From assembly GCA_949317995.1 (NCBI GenBank), contig OX439048.1, forward strand, positions 23,503,495-23,567,494: a stretch of 64,000 nucleotides of DNA, given 5' to 3'. Every line of letters starts with the position of its first letter. The stretch's first letter is position 1. The notes under the pieces are model-generated. The model did not search any database. It saw nothing but the letters and a program-made list of their open reading frames with translations, and was not told the DNA's origin. The stretch is from Acholoe squamosa (lineage: Eukaryota > Annelida > Polychaeta > Phyllodocida > Polynoidae). Of this stretch, positions 12,914 through 26,800 are shown one piece after another. The position numbers were made by a program, and so were the translations under genes.

Positions 12914-13202
12914 GGCCACACCAAAAAAATAAGATGGTCTACAGATTTTTGTTTTGAAAAAAATGGTGCGAGCGAGCAATTTTTTTTTTTTTTTTTTTTT
13001 TAATTTTTTTGGCATCCAATGGATTCCTTGCTAGAAAAATGAGGCGAGCGAAAAAAGTTTTATTTAAAAAAAACATTTTGCCAAACATCACAAAGCGAAT
13101 TTGTAGAAAGTGAAGCAAGCGAAATCCGTAGACGAGAAAATTTGTATTTTCGAAAATATGGAGAGGGAAATCCGTAGACCAACTCATTATTTTGGTGTGG
13201 CC
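12914..13202. mobile_element. Family H (Harbinger-like) MITE
   Basis: Inverted ends GGCCACACCAAAAAAATAAG and a reversed copy ending TGGTGTGGCC enclose A/T-rich sequence with AATCCGTAGAC motifs. It is flanked by TAA on both sides (12911-12913 and 13203-13205). The 3-bp duplication fits PIF/Harbinger elements. It has no coding capacity. Confidence 0.8.
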
Positions 13203-13204
13203 TA

Positions 13205-13735
13205 AGACACCTTTTTCCCCCATAGAATAGTACTTAAACCTAAAAAATCCCAGAAGCACCTGCAGAGCCCCGAGCAAAGCATCCACACCGGTGGGTGGCT
13301 GCCACCACCTATGGCTGCTGCTGTTTTAACTACTTTTACCTAGGTGTACCATATCGGTCCACGGGTAGGTGGTCCTTTACGTTTTTTCTGGCGGCCAGAG
13401 GTAAAGAAAAAAAAATTGATTTGGAGGCCAAAAAATCCCAGCAGCCAGAGGCAAAAAAAAGGAGAAAAAGTTCACCCACATTGCCTCAAAAATGCTCTTT
13501 TCTGGCTATCAAAGCCACCTTTTGACAATCAAACCTTTTGGGTAAGTAAATGTAGAGAATTATTAGGAGTTTGCACATGAACATGGACTTTTTTTTTATA
13601 TCTTTTTACCAAAAATCTTGAAAATTCCCAGCGGCCAGAGGGAAAAAAATAAAAATATTTTTTTTTTTTATCTTGCTAAAAATCCCAGCGGTGGATCCGT
13701 AGTCCAAGAAATTATAATTAAATGGCCTTACACAC
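13205..13735. repeat. Dispersed repeat with GGCCAGAGG motifs
   Basis: Segments such as AATCCCAGCGGCCAGAGG occur several times and recur in MBD5/6 intronic DNA at 18005-18780. The order is shared, including a GACTTTTTTTT run and a block close to the right end containing AAATGGCCT. Ends were not defined. It is probably a non-autonomous DNA transposon. Confidence 0.5.
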
Positions 13736-13760
13736 CTTTTTTCTTTCAACTCATCTGAAA

Positions 13761-13923
13761 TACCGTATTCGATCTAATAAGCGCCCCTCCCCTTTTTTGA
13801 GCCTTAAACAGACCAGAGAAAAGGCATAATTTTCACGAATTTGGAGGCAGTTAAACTCTATTACTAAACTGCCATGATAATTATTTTTAAGTACCCTGAG
13901 AGTTTATTAGGTTGAATATGGTA
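13761..13923. mobile_element. MITE with TACCGTATTCGATCTAATAA ends
   Basis: The left end TACCGTATTCGATCTAATAA is matched in reverse by TTTATTAGGTTGAATATGGTA at the right. TA lies at both ends. It is 163 bp with no coding capacity. A lone right end of family A (ending GATTACGGTA) follows at 13932-13958. Confidence 0.65.
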
Positions 13924-13958
13924 TGTGGGATGCACGTTATACAAGAGAGATTACGGTA

Positions 13959-16900
13959 TTTGTAAATCAATGAGACAAAAGGCCTCGGTTGGTATTTGCA
14001 TATCTTTACTATATAAGTGACTCTATACAATGGGGTAACAGCTATAACATACATATATCACTTAGGATTGAAGATACACATCAACAGACTGGGCGTCCTC
14101 TTGAACCCAACTTGACTACTGGAGTTGAAATCCATGGGATAATAGATATACAATACCTAGTTGTAACCGCGATAAAACCAGCCATCTGATGGTGCTCAAG
14201 TAGGGGGAGCCAGGCGCTCACCAAACCACTGGTACTACCGCGACTGAAACACTCCAAAAATATTTACACTCTTTCAAAACCTGACTACCAGTCAAATATC
14301 TATAGTATTATCAATCACTATCCTTTTGAACGGTTTCAAATTATTTAACTCGAGGCAGGTGGTTACCAGATAAAACAACACATGCTTCGCCTTAAATTCT
14401 TCTCAAAATGTTTTCCCTTTGAATCCACTTAAAGCACAGGCCACCTCCACTTAAATACAAATACATTCAAACATGTACCAATAGTATATAACACAGTCAA
14501 CATTTACAGGTGCTTCATGGGAGGCCTACTCCTCACCTCCCACATTGATACATAATATTTACCAACATTTTATTTTATTACACACTTATGAAAGTTGTGA
14601 TTCATATAAGACAGAGAAACAACTCCATCCAGATTCAACACAAGAAAAAAACCTCATTCGATGTCTTCGTCAGACAGTGTAATGATAATGACAATAATCT
14701 CCACCTGTTCTAAATATCCATAATTTTCATGAATTTATTCGAGGCAGCACGGTATATTATTTTGTCCTATGCTAGAATCTGATCGCTAGCCGCAGGGAAG
14801 TCATGGAAACTGTCTGATACGGGGTGAGGGGGGAGAGTTTGGAGGACTTCCGCCCGGCTAGAGAGATATCGTGAGTAGTAATTGTACTTTATATATGGTC
14901 TATCCAATCTCTGGTTATCAGTGATCATGATAATGATTATCTTCATCACCATTCTAATTATCACCAGCATGGCTAGTTCAATAGCTATTTCATAATGTGG
15001 CAGGGTGAATTTTATCATGGCTAACATGTGTGCACTCAGTTTGTCGATATATAAATATGTTATCGCTCTAAAAATAGTTTACCCAAGCAGACATGCTTTT
15101 CGCAACAGAAGAGTGGAACATTGACCACTGCAGCATTCCGAAGCTTTCTTAATACAATGAATTATTACAGACATTTTTACAGGCATACTATACACTGTAC
15201 ATGATGGGTGGTGGCAACATTGCTTTGAAATGTACAGATGAAAATAGCAGAAATAGTGCATGGCAAAAATCCTGGTACCTTTCTTACTTGTTGAACTGTA
15301 CAGACAATACAGAGTATAATCAGTCTACAATTGAATAAAACACACCCTGACCAAAATGCAGGAGAAAATAAGGTGTAAAACGACAACTCTAACATTGTGC
15401 GAAATAATGACAATGATTGAGATTATAATGTTGCAAACTGGTAAGTTCTATTCTTAAAGATACACGATAATAATTATTTGACTATAGACCAAAGAGTATA
15501 ATTCAATATATTGTACTTAGAAATTTGTTTGAAATAATGTCAGGGAATCAAGCAAAAGCATATGTACTTAGCCATAACTATATGTAATTTACATAAATTT
15601 TAGAAAAATGCATTTATCAATCCATATTAAGCACCTATTGACAGGGAAAATGCAGGCAATACGTTCAAAAGAGGAGTCAGCAGATCTTTAATAAGCTCAG
15701 TTCATATTTTCATGCAAGATTTTATACACAAAGTGCTGGAAATAGAATGTGTAAAACTGAAACAATCTCTTGAAATATTGAGGGTAAATGATGACACATG
15801 TTGTATGGAGTTAAGCATGATTCAAAATTAAATCATTATAACAAATGTTATCACAATAAACACCTGTGTGTGGTTCAGAAAGTATCCCATTTGGACAAAC
15901 CAAACGATTATATTTGGAAAAACGAGGTGAAAGATATTTTAACGCGCAACATTCTAAACACTACGCATATAGAGAAATCAACAACAGGGGACATTATGAA
16001 TGTACCCCAACGTTAGGAAAATTCAATACAGAGAAAAATAAAACACCTATCAACACTGCCACTCTAACGTTTGTCCAAATTACCCTAATGCTCGGTGTTT
16101 ACAGAAATGACTTAGATACAAGAACATGGCACGAACACTTAACACGAAATCGTGAGTGGAGATGGCAATTCTATGAAAGATGGAACTATAATAATTATGA
16201 TAATCAACCCATTGCAAGGCTTCATCTCTGAAAAGAAGACAAAAACTATGGCTAAATACAAGTACATTTAGAAACAAAATATTAGGGAGATTCTGGACCT
16301 GCAAATGTTATTCTGATGGTAGGCTACTAATTTGGTTGTTTCCATGATATAGCGGTAGCAGGATCATCAAGCATAATCAACAAAGGCCCTGCCATACATT
16401 ATATACACATAATTATAATAATCCACATAGACTTGGGTACAGCAAAAAGTGAAGACGATGCTCGTCTAAACTACACGCTTGCCGTTAACCGAAATTAATC
16501 GCAGAAGGAATCTATACAACTTATTTTGACAAATTTATTTCCCCCCTATGATATTCATGGTACAAATGATTCGAATCAAACTGGGGCTGGACTACCCAGT
16601 AATAGAATGGATTCTGCTGATGACATCGAATACATATTGTGGATATCATTGTTTATATCAAGGCATGCAGTGGAAACATTTGTTTCTGGAGGTATAAATT
16701 TTCCTATGAAGTGCATAGTCTAGGCATATCATTACTTACCATCAATAATTTATAATCCTAAACATTAAAAGTCTATTGTATTTTGCAAGCAACCTATGTT
16801 CAAGGACTATATTTGTTTAAAACTATTCAATTAATCATTGTCTGTATTTAATAACTCAATTTCAAATTTAAACTCAATTCGAACAACTATGTTAATATAA

Positions 16901-17634
16901 AGGGTGGGATTCAAGGAGATCACATCGTTATGATACACAAATGCTAATGATAACATAGTTCATCTTCATATTTTTGTATTGTAGTATCCCCTTTTTCCCA
17001 GATACTGGTTATTACGGTTGAGATAAATGTTACTTAATATAATATCAGAAATACAGTCTGGCTACCAACAGAAACACACCTACATACACGATTCACCCCG
17101 AAATAGTCCTTGGGTTTCCCAAAGAGATTGCACTTTCTTTCTGACGTTGACAAAAGAATGAAGTTCTGCGTAATCATTTCTTGCGGCAGCTCAATTTCGC
17201 ACCCATAGCAAATTAAGCTTTATACCAACTTCGACATGAATATCAACTTGTACTAGCATCTACCATGTAGTCTCAATGTACTAGAGTATCCACATATTGT
17301 TGTGTGATTTGTCCAAATACCACAGATTGCTTTTTTTGTACTGTTTTGTGTACATAAATAAATATAGTCTATGAATGTATACACACATCTAACCCTCTTA
17401 CCACAGCATGCTCCCTCAATGTATCATGTTTATTAGTTGTGCTGCCGACCCTGTGAGACTGTATCAGCCCTGTAAGGTCGGCATGAGGCAGGAATACAGG
17501 ACTGTTAAGTCACGTAGCAGTGCTGTATCCATGAATCACAGCAACAATAGGACACAGTGCATTGAAACAGTATGCAGTATTGGGTTGGTAGTATCTACTA
17601 ATATCTCTAACATCCTATGGATCCTCATCCTGTG
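13959..17634. other. AT-rich 3' flank of the MBD5/6 gene, no feature recognised
   Basis: No convincing gene is seen. Some of it may be the 3' untranslated region of the minus-strand MBD5/6 gene, but I could not fix a polyadenylation site. Open frames of up to 121 codons (for example 15866-16231) have AT-driven composition and no recognisable domain. Confidence 0.4.
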
Positions 17635-17872
17635 TTACCTCTTGCGCTTTTTTAACGGGCGTGTCTTGTTGCTTTTGACGATGCAGGCAGCGTTAGTGAC
17701 GGCAGGCGTGGGTGCTTCCGGGGGTGGTGGTGTTGTCTCGACACTTGGGGCTGGAGGAGCAGGAGGGCTTGATTTTTCGGGCTTTGAGGTTGACGCTTCT
17801 GTCGCTTGTCGGTCCAATTCCAACATGGCCTCCTGGATTGCTGCTTCCAAACTCGTATTCATTTTTCGTCCA
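17635..17872 (-). CDS. MBD5/6: MBD5/6 coding exon 6: C-terminal helix and basic tail
   Basis: This last exon encodes about 79 residues. A helical segment after the PWWP (SLEAAIQEAMLELDRQA) is followed by a Pro/Ala/Thr-rich linker. It ends RPLKKRKR, a likely nuclear localisation signal, then TAA. The acceptor TTTATTTATAG at 17873-17874 fits. The start 17872 is fixed by phase with exon 5. Confidence 0.9.
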
Positions 17873-20800
17873 CTATAAATAAATCCATGTTAACAAAAAA
17901 AGAAATGTCATTTATGAATATGTTGTCATGCAGGATTTCTTTTATTTTTCGTTATTCAATTTTATATCTTTCTATAAAGCCATTTAATTATGATAACTTG
18001 TATTATGGATATTTTGGGTCAAGAATTTTGCCGCCAGAGAAAAAAAAAGTACCCAAATTGAGGCCAGAAATCCCATCGGCCAGAGGGGGGGGGGCATATA
18101 GTCACGTTTTGGACAACAAATATACCTTTTGGCCAACAAAAGGTACATTTTTGACAATTATTTGTCGGATAATAACGTGCATGCTTGATTTTTGTTCATC
18201 TCCAAGGACTTTTTTTTTCATTTTTTTTTTACCGCTGAATGTTGAAAAATCCCGTCGGCCAGAGGTAAAAAAACAAACAAGTAAGACATTAGGGGGTCTG
18301 TCCAATTGTAAACAATTGGGGGAGATGATAGCTGTGTTACTTATATAATATATGTGGCCTCATGAAACTAATTGTTTTGCCTCATGTCACTAAGGCCCAT
18401 GTCACATGTCGATTTTAAGAAATGGCCATGTCACTATGTCGAATTTAGTGGTCCATACCCATAAGCAATTCAAGCCACAGTTTCCTATCAGAATAGGACC
18501 CAGTTTGCCATGAGAATAGGCACATGCAGTGAGCCTGCAGTGAGGACAGTGAGGTGGCACCATCTAGTGAGTATTGAAGAAGTCCCACCAAGCCCTATCT
18601 GCACACTACCTATTGCAAAAACAGTCAACTAAATTCAACACATTGGATCAAAGAGAGAAAAATCTTTTCAACCAATCACAGTACAGCAATAATTGAAATT
18701 GCCAAAAATCTCATCGGGGGATGCATAATCCAAGTTATCATAATCAAATGGCCTAGTCTTGTGAAAAAAATCTGAGAATCTTTGCTGATGTTGATAGAGA
18801 AGCTATTTTTCATGAACTATGGGGAGAAGAGGTGCTGCAAACATACCGGCGGTACTTTTGGCGATCATGGTGATGCGCTTCCAGACCTTCAGACAAAGTT
18901 TTCAGTGCATCCGGCTCCACTTGGGTGAAACTGTGATCTCCAAACCAGCGAACCCACATCTTCAAAAATGATAGTTGTTGTATATTTCAAGGTACCTTTA
19001 AGGATATTTTCAACTATGCTGTTGAGACACTTTCCATAGGATTGTAGACCCATAAGTATATTTCAAGGTACCTTTAAGGAAATTTTCAACTATGCTGTTG
19101 AGACACTTTCCACAGGGTTGTAGACCTGTCCCTTGAACCATTTTACCATCATATATATTCAAATTACCGGATATATCCCAAAAAGCTAAAGCCTGATTTC
19201 ACCTGAAATAAGTAAGCCACAAATTATTTTACTTACCTTTCCCTCTAGACTTTTATGGTGGTTGCCTTTCACAGCTGACTCAGCAACAACCTTTCCTGGC
19301 CAAGAAGGGAAGCCTCGAATTGGACCCCAGACCACATCACCAATGTCAAAGCTTCTCGGGCATCCAGGCTTTGGCAGCTCATCACTCGAGTCAGCAGATT
19401 CATCTAGGGAAAAGAGACACCGATATACAGAGGGGTATGTGACCAGTTGACAAAAATGTTTTTACATAGAAGGATCAATGCTGAATCACAACTCAGCTTT
19501 ATGTATATAAGTGATTCATTTAATTGCTGCATTTACTACCGTAATCTCCCGCGTATAAGGCGCAGCCTGCATATAAGGCGCACCATGAGTTTTGGAAAAT
19601 TCTCAAAAAAATGAAAAATTCATAACTTTGGTTCTACTGAATGAATTTTCAAAATTCAAAGACCTATGTGTAACTTGGGCCCCATGGACCCCCCTGGGTC
19701 CCCATATATCCTGTTATGGCTAAGGGGGCATGTAACATGTCAAAAGAAAGGTCTTGCAGTCCCCCTTGTGGATGCAATTAGCACTAAAACCCCCCATATA
19801 AGACGCGCCTTATACGCGGGCGATTACGGTAATCAATGCCCTTCTGAAACAGCAAAGGTATTGTGAGCATTAAGGTAAGGCCACACCAAAAAAATAAGTT
19901 GGTCTACGGATTTTCTTTTTGAAAAAATGGTGCGAGCGAGTGAAATTTTTTTTCTAATTTTTTGTTGTCCAATGGATTTCCTCCTTGAAAAATGAGGCGC
20001 GAGCAAAATATTTATTTTTTAAAAAATTTTGCCAATCACTACAAAGAGAAAACTCTCAGAAAGTGAGACAAGCGAAATCCGTAGACAAGATTTTTTTCAA
20101 AGAAAAAAAAAATTCCATTCTTAAAAATATGAACAGGGAAATCCATAGACCAACTTATTTTTTTTGGTGTGGCCTAAGTAGCTTCATTTCATCTAGATAC
20201 TAGTGTACTTCTTTGTGTATAGGCTGCGGCTTATAAATTCGCGAATAGAGGCCTCCTGTACCTTATAGAAAGTCTTAAACTCAGGATGTCTCTTATAGGC
20301 AGGGTATATTTATTATAGATTTATTATAGACTAGTGGCTTCGCCACTAGATTTTGGTGCAATAGTATTTATGGGAAGCTATAGATGAAAGATCACCCCCA
20401 CCCCTCATACCCCCAGCTAGGAAACGAGCTTCAGCTGCTCTATGCTGCCCCCTGGTGTCTTACAATACAAGCGCTTATCTTAGCGGCGCTTAACTTAGCA
20501 ACGATAGCATAGCAACATCAAACAATTTAGGTCTACCACTCTCCCAGCAGATACTCTCCGAGGTCAAAGAGGTTTTAGTTAATTTCTCTGGGACTACTGG
20601 GCCGAATTTAATGTATAACCTATCAAATTAAAGCTCTCAATACGTGTATTATGGTTTTTCACCCATTCACAGTTTCCTTGATTAGTTTTACCAGGCTGAA
20701 CACAAATTTCTTTGAATGGGGATCCAAGATGGCAGAAAAAATAGCTATGACGATTTAGAATATTATGTAAAATGCTATTTGCTTTTATTTGCTATTGAAT

Positions 20801-23800
20801 CCCACTTTTTGGTTGATACAGGGAAGTTATTTTGCATAGGGGTGTCACAAAATATTAAAACCCTTGATATTTTGGGGGAAAAAAATCGAGTTAACTTTGA
20901 AAAAAGTACATACTCTTATCTAGCCTCTTTTGGTTTATCTGCAGGGATGTAAGTCAGGAATGGGCAAAAATCAGGAAGCCATACATTTACTTGATATAAA
21001 AGCTTTCTATTCTTCCAAACAACCCTCTTTACCACTTGTATATGGAAAATAAACATCAGTCAAAAATTTCAGAAATCAGGAAATCCTGATAAAACCTGAA
21101 GACTTACATCCCTGTATCTGTTCCTGGCAAGCACTCAAGTTTATTTCAATGGGCTAGGGACCAGCGACGAAGCAACCCCTTTTTTATATATAGGGTAAAC
21201 AGTAGTAAATTGGCCAAAATCCAGACCCACCTACGCCTTATAGCTAATTTTTGAACTATTATATGCAAACTGTACCTTATACCCGAGGTAATATGGTTAG
21301 TATCGTATACATTCCTTAAGGGTTCTATTTAGCAAAGATCACTCACAAGATATAGTTCACAAATCATACAGATATAACCCGTTTTTGACTGCACTGTTTT
21401 AGGAGAATTAAACTCACCTTCCAAGTCATGGTTGTCGTTATCCTCTGCATCGTCCTGCTCTGTCAGATCCTGAAGACCCTGTTCAGCCGCAGGTGGTTCA
21501 GACTGAACATCGCTGTCAGCGTCAGTCATCCCATCCTGAAGAATATGGTTCTCCATAATCTCACTGTCTGTGGCCACATGAGAAGACTTGTCATCTGGGT
21601 CATCCACCTCATTGCCTTCTTCCAGCTGCTGTTCTGGCACTTCCTCAGCTAGACTCTCCTCCTCAGTGTATGCAAGAGGTGTTTCAGCATCAGCATCCTC
21701 TATTGTGTTGGCTTCATCTGTGTTCTCATCAGTCTGCTGATCCAGCGTCATTTCGCTTGGGCATGTGTCCTCTTCATCGCCTTGGTACTCCACAATGTTA
21801 TCATCTGCATCACTAGCAATGTCACTCATGTTGTCCGTGTCTTCACCGATGTCATCGTCAGCGGTGTCGAGTTCTTCATCCTCCGCCACATGGTCCATCT
21901 CTGTGAGTGGTTCCTCATCGGTCATGGTGGCGGTGGAGGCCATGTTTGTGCCCATAAGGACTTCATCATTATCGGACTGACACAAACTGGCATCCATGTC
22001 TTCCTCCGGGTTCTCCAGGCACCCATCCTCGTCAGTATTAGTTCCAATGCTGTTCATGCTGATGTGATGTTCAGGGATGACGTCGTTCTCAGATGCATCC
22101 CCCTGCAGTGAGCTAATTTCATCCAGATTGTCGTCGTGATTCTCAGCAGCACTGTTCTCAAAGGTCAAGGCCCTTGCAACTGGAGACCTTGAAGTTGGAG
22201 ACGGTGGCGGGCTGGTTTCTGTCTGTTTAGAACCACTGATTCTTCTTACATGGTTTCTGGGCTTCCTGACGGCATACTTCCTGAGTGGAGGCTCGATGCG
22301 GTGGGCGCTGTCATCATCACCAAACACATCTTGACTGGTGACAACGGCTGTCACAGCCTGCGTCAAATTAGCTGGGTTTGGGATTGGGGTGTCGGCCGGT
22401 GATGCTATCTTGTAATCATCGTCAGGACTGGACCAGGAGCCTGCTCTGCCGTTGGGTGGTATCGATCTGTTATGCTGGTTGGTGTCCAACTTTGAAGGGG
22501 ACTGTTCAGGTTCCAAAGCTAGCTTTTTACTGAACTGATTGGTAGTGTCAGTGGTGTCACAGGTTGAAGAGGGAACCTTCATGCCGGCTCCTATTTCAGG
22601 GGTCGATTCGTCATGTTGTGATGAGCTAGAAGCTATGTCCGGATGATCCTGAATGTCAGATTCCGCTTCCTCTGTTACCCGTGAGCTACCTTCAGAACCC
22701 CTCAGCTTCTCCAGGTTCTCCTGTTGTTCAGTCATTAGTTGAGCTATACCCTCTGCCCCTGTAGTCACACCCATCCCTTGTTGGTTCATCATCTGCTGCA
22801 GCATCTGCTGGTTTTGCAGCAACAGGGGACCTACCTGCCTCAGCATCTGCTGTTGAACATGTGGCTGGAGAGTGTTGAGACTCTGCTGGAGAGTGGCCAG
22901 GTTCTGAACACCTACCAGGTTAGGCATGGACTGTAGGCTCTGTAGAAGGGCAGGGTTCAGGTTGTTCAGCACAGGGGACATGTTCATGGCTTGCATCATG
23001 TTGAGTTGACTTTGCAGCTGACAGTTGACCTCTGTTTGACCTTGAATGGGACTGAGCTGCTGACCCAGGTTCATCTGAGCTTGAGATGCTGCCATTGTGA
23101 AGGCGGCTGACAGTTCTTGGTTTTGTAACATTTGTGCATTGAATTGTGGGTTTTGCATGGCAAGAGATAAATACATCAACTGTTGCTGGTTCATGCCCCC
23201 CTCTGGCATTTGCCCGACAAGCTGACTCAACACTGGGTTGACGACCTGCAGCAGGGGTGTCTGCATGCCTGGCAGCATCACCATGGGTGAAGTTTGATTC
23301 GGAACTTGCAGGTTTTGAGCAGCTTGCAGCATACTGGCAATGGTTGGTGTACTTGATTTGCGCGTTCTCTCTCTCCGCCTTTTAGGTTTTGGCTCCGTTG
23401 ATGGCCAAGCTGCCCGTGGAGAGGTCTGCGTAGGTGGCGGTAGAGCAATGTTGGTGTTCAGATCTGTCTGCACATGGAGCTGATCAGGAGTGTTAGAGAT
23501 GGAACCATTGGGCATCTTGTTTTTCCCTGAAGGCGTCCTTTTCCTCTCACTACTGGGGGTCTTCTCAGAATGCACATTTTCATCAATAGCCTGTTTAAGT
23601 TGTGGTGATGTCTGAATGGTATCAGAGGGTGTAGATTGCTCCTCTTTATGTTTGTCAGTTGTCTCCTCTTCCTGTGCAGGTGCTTCATGTTCCGATTCCT
23701 GATTCTTTAGGAGTCTACGAACCACAGGCATCTGAGCTGGAACCAGACTGACTTTTGCTTGTTTTTCCAGTGTCACCTCTGGTGACTGTAGTGCACCTTG

Positions 23801-26800
23801 GGCAGACCCAACAGGGTTAGAGACTTGTAGTGAGTTCTGTTGAAGTGCGGAGTTCCCACCCAGAATATGCATCAACCGTGGATTATTCAGCTGTCCTGTA
23901 GGTGGAACTGGTGAGACAGCACTGGTACCAGTGGTGATTTGGCTGGCTGGTGACAATGACGGGGGCATGGCGCCCGCGATGTTCATGTTCGCTGTTGGTA
24001 AAGCTGGATTAGTTAACCCTCGTGGAGTACCTGCCAGGGCATTAGGGTTCATAGCTGCCCCGGCAGCTGGCCCGTTTGGGTCCATCGTGCCATCGACTGA
24101 GTTAGATAGAGCCATGGTGCTGCCATACATCTGGTTCTGTGTCATCATAGTGTCCCCTGGGTGTGGTTGCGGAGGCTGCCCACGGTAGCCATCCATCATT
24201 TGCTCCATACCAGGTGTCAGTGGCATCTCAGTGGCAGCTCCACCATTGGAACACCGGCTTGTACTCTGCCGGGAAAGGACTGATCCGTCAGATGAAGTTG
24301 ACGATTTCCGCCGCTTTACTGGCCATGTGCCATCAGGGTTCCTGCCCATAGCCTCTTGTGCTGTTGCAGCAGCATGTGCTGCCACAATGGCATTCTGAGC
24401 AGCCTCAAGTCCCGATATCATATCCTGTACCTTCTCTATGGGCGTCTGTTCCTTGAGAGAACACTGCTGCATCTCTCCATGAGCAGTAGGTGGTACCTGC
24501 CGGCTCGGTACTTGTCTTTGGTTCATGAACCCCGGATTCATGTTAGGAGGAAAGCTAGTATGAGGTAAATGCCCTGGGGGAGACATCATAACGGCTCCTC
24601 GAGGATTCATCTGTCGCTCACCTGGAGACAACTGGCCGTGGAACATGGCTGCTTGGGCATTGTTTGGCATGCTACCTGCCATGATGGACATAGCAGCTTC
24701 ATTCTTCATCATGCTCATTTGCTGATGGTGCTCTTGTTGCTGGTGTTGTTGTTGGTGATGTTGTTGCTGTTGTAAATGTTGTTGCTGATGATGTTGTTGA
24801 TGTTGTGGGTGGTGGTGATGATGAGGCTGCTGCTGCATGTGATGATATGGAGGTTCTGGTGTATCACCGACATGACGGGCATTTTCCTGAGAATGTGTCG
24901 ATGACGGCGATCTGAATTCCCTTAACTGCGGGTGCTGTTGAGATGTCAGCTGGGGTGACTTTGCCGTATTTTCTGCAGGTAGAGTGGGCTTTTGCTGTTT
25001 TCCCCCTTGTGCCCGGGCAGCAGCAGAGAGCAAACTGCTAGCAGGGAAGCTGCTTGAACTGCGGGGATTCAGCACTGTGTGCAGGTTAAGGCTGGTTATC
25101 TGTGGACTGCCTCGGCCTTCATCTTTCGGCACCTTTTCCTTTCCGGCTGACAGTGTGGCTGTAACCGGATCCATCATGTCCAGGGCTCGGGGGAAGGAAC
25201 TACCACTAGCCATCATATGCAGCTGTTTCTGCAGCTCTAATTGCTGCACCTGCCGCGGTGAGAGGTGGGTCGGGCCACCCTTGGAGGATGGACCTTGGAA
25301 AGGCATCGGTGTTGAACTGGTTGAGGAACAGCCTGGAGAAGTCTGACTGCATGGTCTACCTGGACTAGACAATGGGGTCAATTTCCCTGTTGGAGTTGCA
25401 CTTTTAGTAGAAAGTGATGAAATAGAGGGTGAAGGACTCAGTTGGCTGCCTGCACTCCCCCCATACTCCCCTGCGCCCTCCGTTTGGCTGTCTGTCTTAT
25501 TCAGAGAATTAGCTACCAGTGCCGACTGATGGGCTAAGAAGGTAGAGGGGTTCTCAAAGAAGGAGGGTACACCTGCCATAAGCCTGTTATCGGGATGCAT
25601 TTGACGAACATCAACATTTGGACATGGAGAACTTCGATCCAATATGTGGTTAGATTTGCGTTTATTGTTGCGTTTCGTCAAAGGTTTCTTACGACCCATT
25701 TTCTGCATTTCTGCCCAGCTCTCCATGGTTGGTAAACCTGGGATTTGTAGACTGAGATCGGTGGGAGGCCCTGCCTGCTCCTCCGTTGATAGTTCTCCTG
25801 GGAAATTGTGCTTTCCATGGGCTGGGTGTTTTATTGTGTGGTTGATTTGGGGGTCAGTCTTTGCACTCAATGCCATATGTACATCCATGGGCATGTAGCG
25901 GCGGCCTGCATGGCGACCGGTTTGATTATTAAAAGGATGTTCAGACATGCGCTGCTTTTCATATGGATGATGGTTTTGGGCAGAATCACTCAGTGATCGA
26001 TGGAAGTGATTTGGCAAGTCATTTTCACCTGGGACTGTTGGGGAGTAGCCATCAGATTGAGCCCGTGGTCGCTGCTTGTTCCAACTTGCAGAGAAATTAC
26101 AAGAGCCTGCACGATCCTGATTACGCAAGGCAGCCTGTACTTTCTGAGCTATTGATTTCAGGTCAGGTTTTCTGTCTATACCCTGGCGGTCACCTGAAAA
26201 CTCACTATCAGTGTCTTGTGGTTTTAACTCTGCAGTTTCACATTTTTCCTCTTTTATTACCCTATCGATGTGAGAATGTTTTTGTTCAGAGCTATTGAAT
26301 TTATGGGCTAATTTGTCATTACATTCATGTCCGGGCTCTTGTTTGGGAATAACAGTGTCACCCGTGTGTGCATCATTGGCACTCACAGGCCTGTCATGCC
26401 CTGTATGTATGTCACTGGTGCAATGTTTGGAACCTTCTCCTGGCGACTGCCCCTGCTGCGCCAGAATTTGTGAGACAAGTGTCCTGTCATATGTATGCTC
26501 CTTCAGACTATTTACATGTCGTTTTCCTAGTATATGATCTGAAAATTAATATATATTAGTTTACATTACTAACAGCTGAAAATCTTGTTTTGCAAAAGTG
26601 CAATTCTCAAAGTATTTTCAAAATATAGTTTTGGGAATTCAGTATCATACTGTTACATCAATATCTACCAATCAGACACAGACTTTAAATGGTCTCTTTT
26701 TCTAGACACAAGGTCTATGGGCAACCTAATCAGAATTTAATTATTTTCCGGTAGTTTCTAGGTTTTCCTTTTAAACATACAGTAAATCATGTAGGTAGGA

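Noticed and set aside
15866-16231. 121-codon plus-strand frame
   Set aside because: AT-rich composition, no recognisable domain and no splice or promoter context. Chance is likely.
17408-17878. 156-codon plus-strand frame
   Set aside because: It is antisense to the last coding exon of MBD5/6 and reflects that exon's Pro/Ala-rich coding.
21428-26298. Many plus-strand frames over 60-125 codons
   Set aside because: They are shadows of the 5.1-kb MBD5/6 exon on the other strand.
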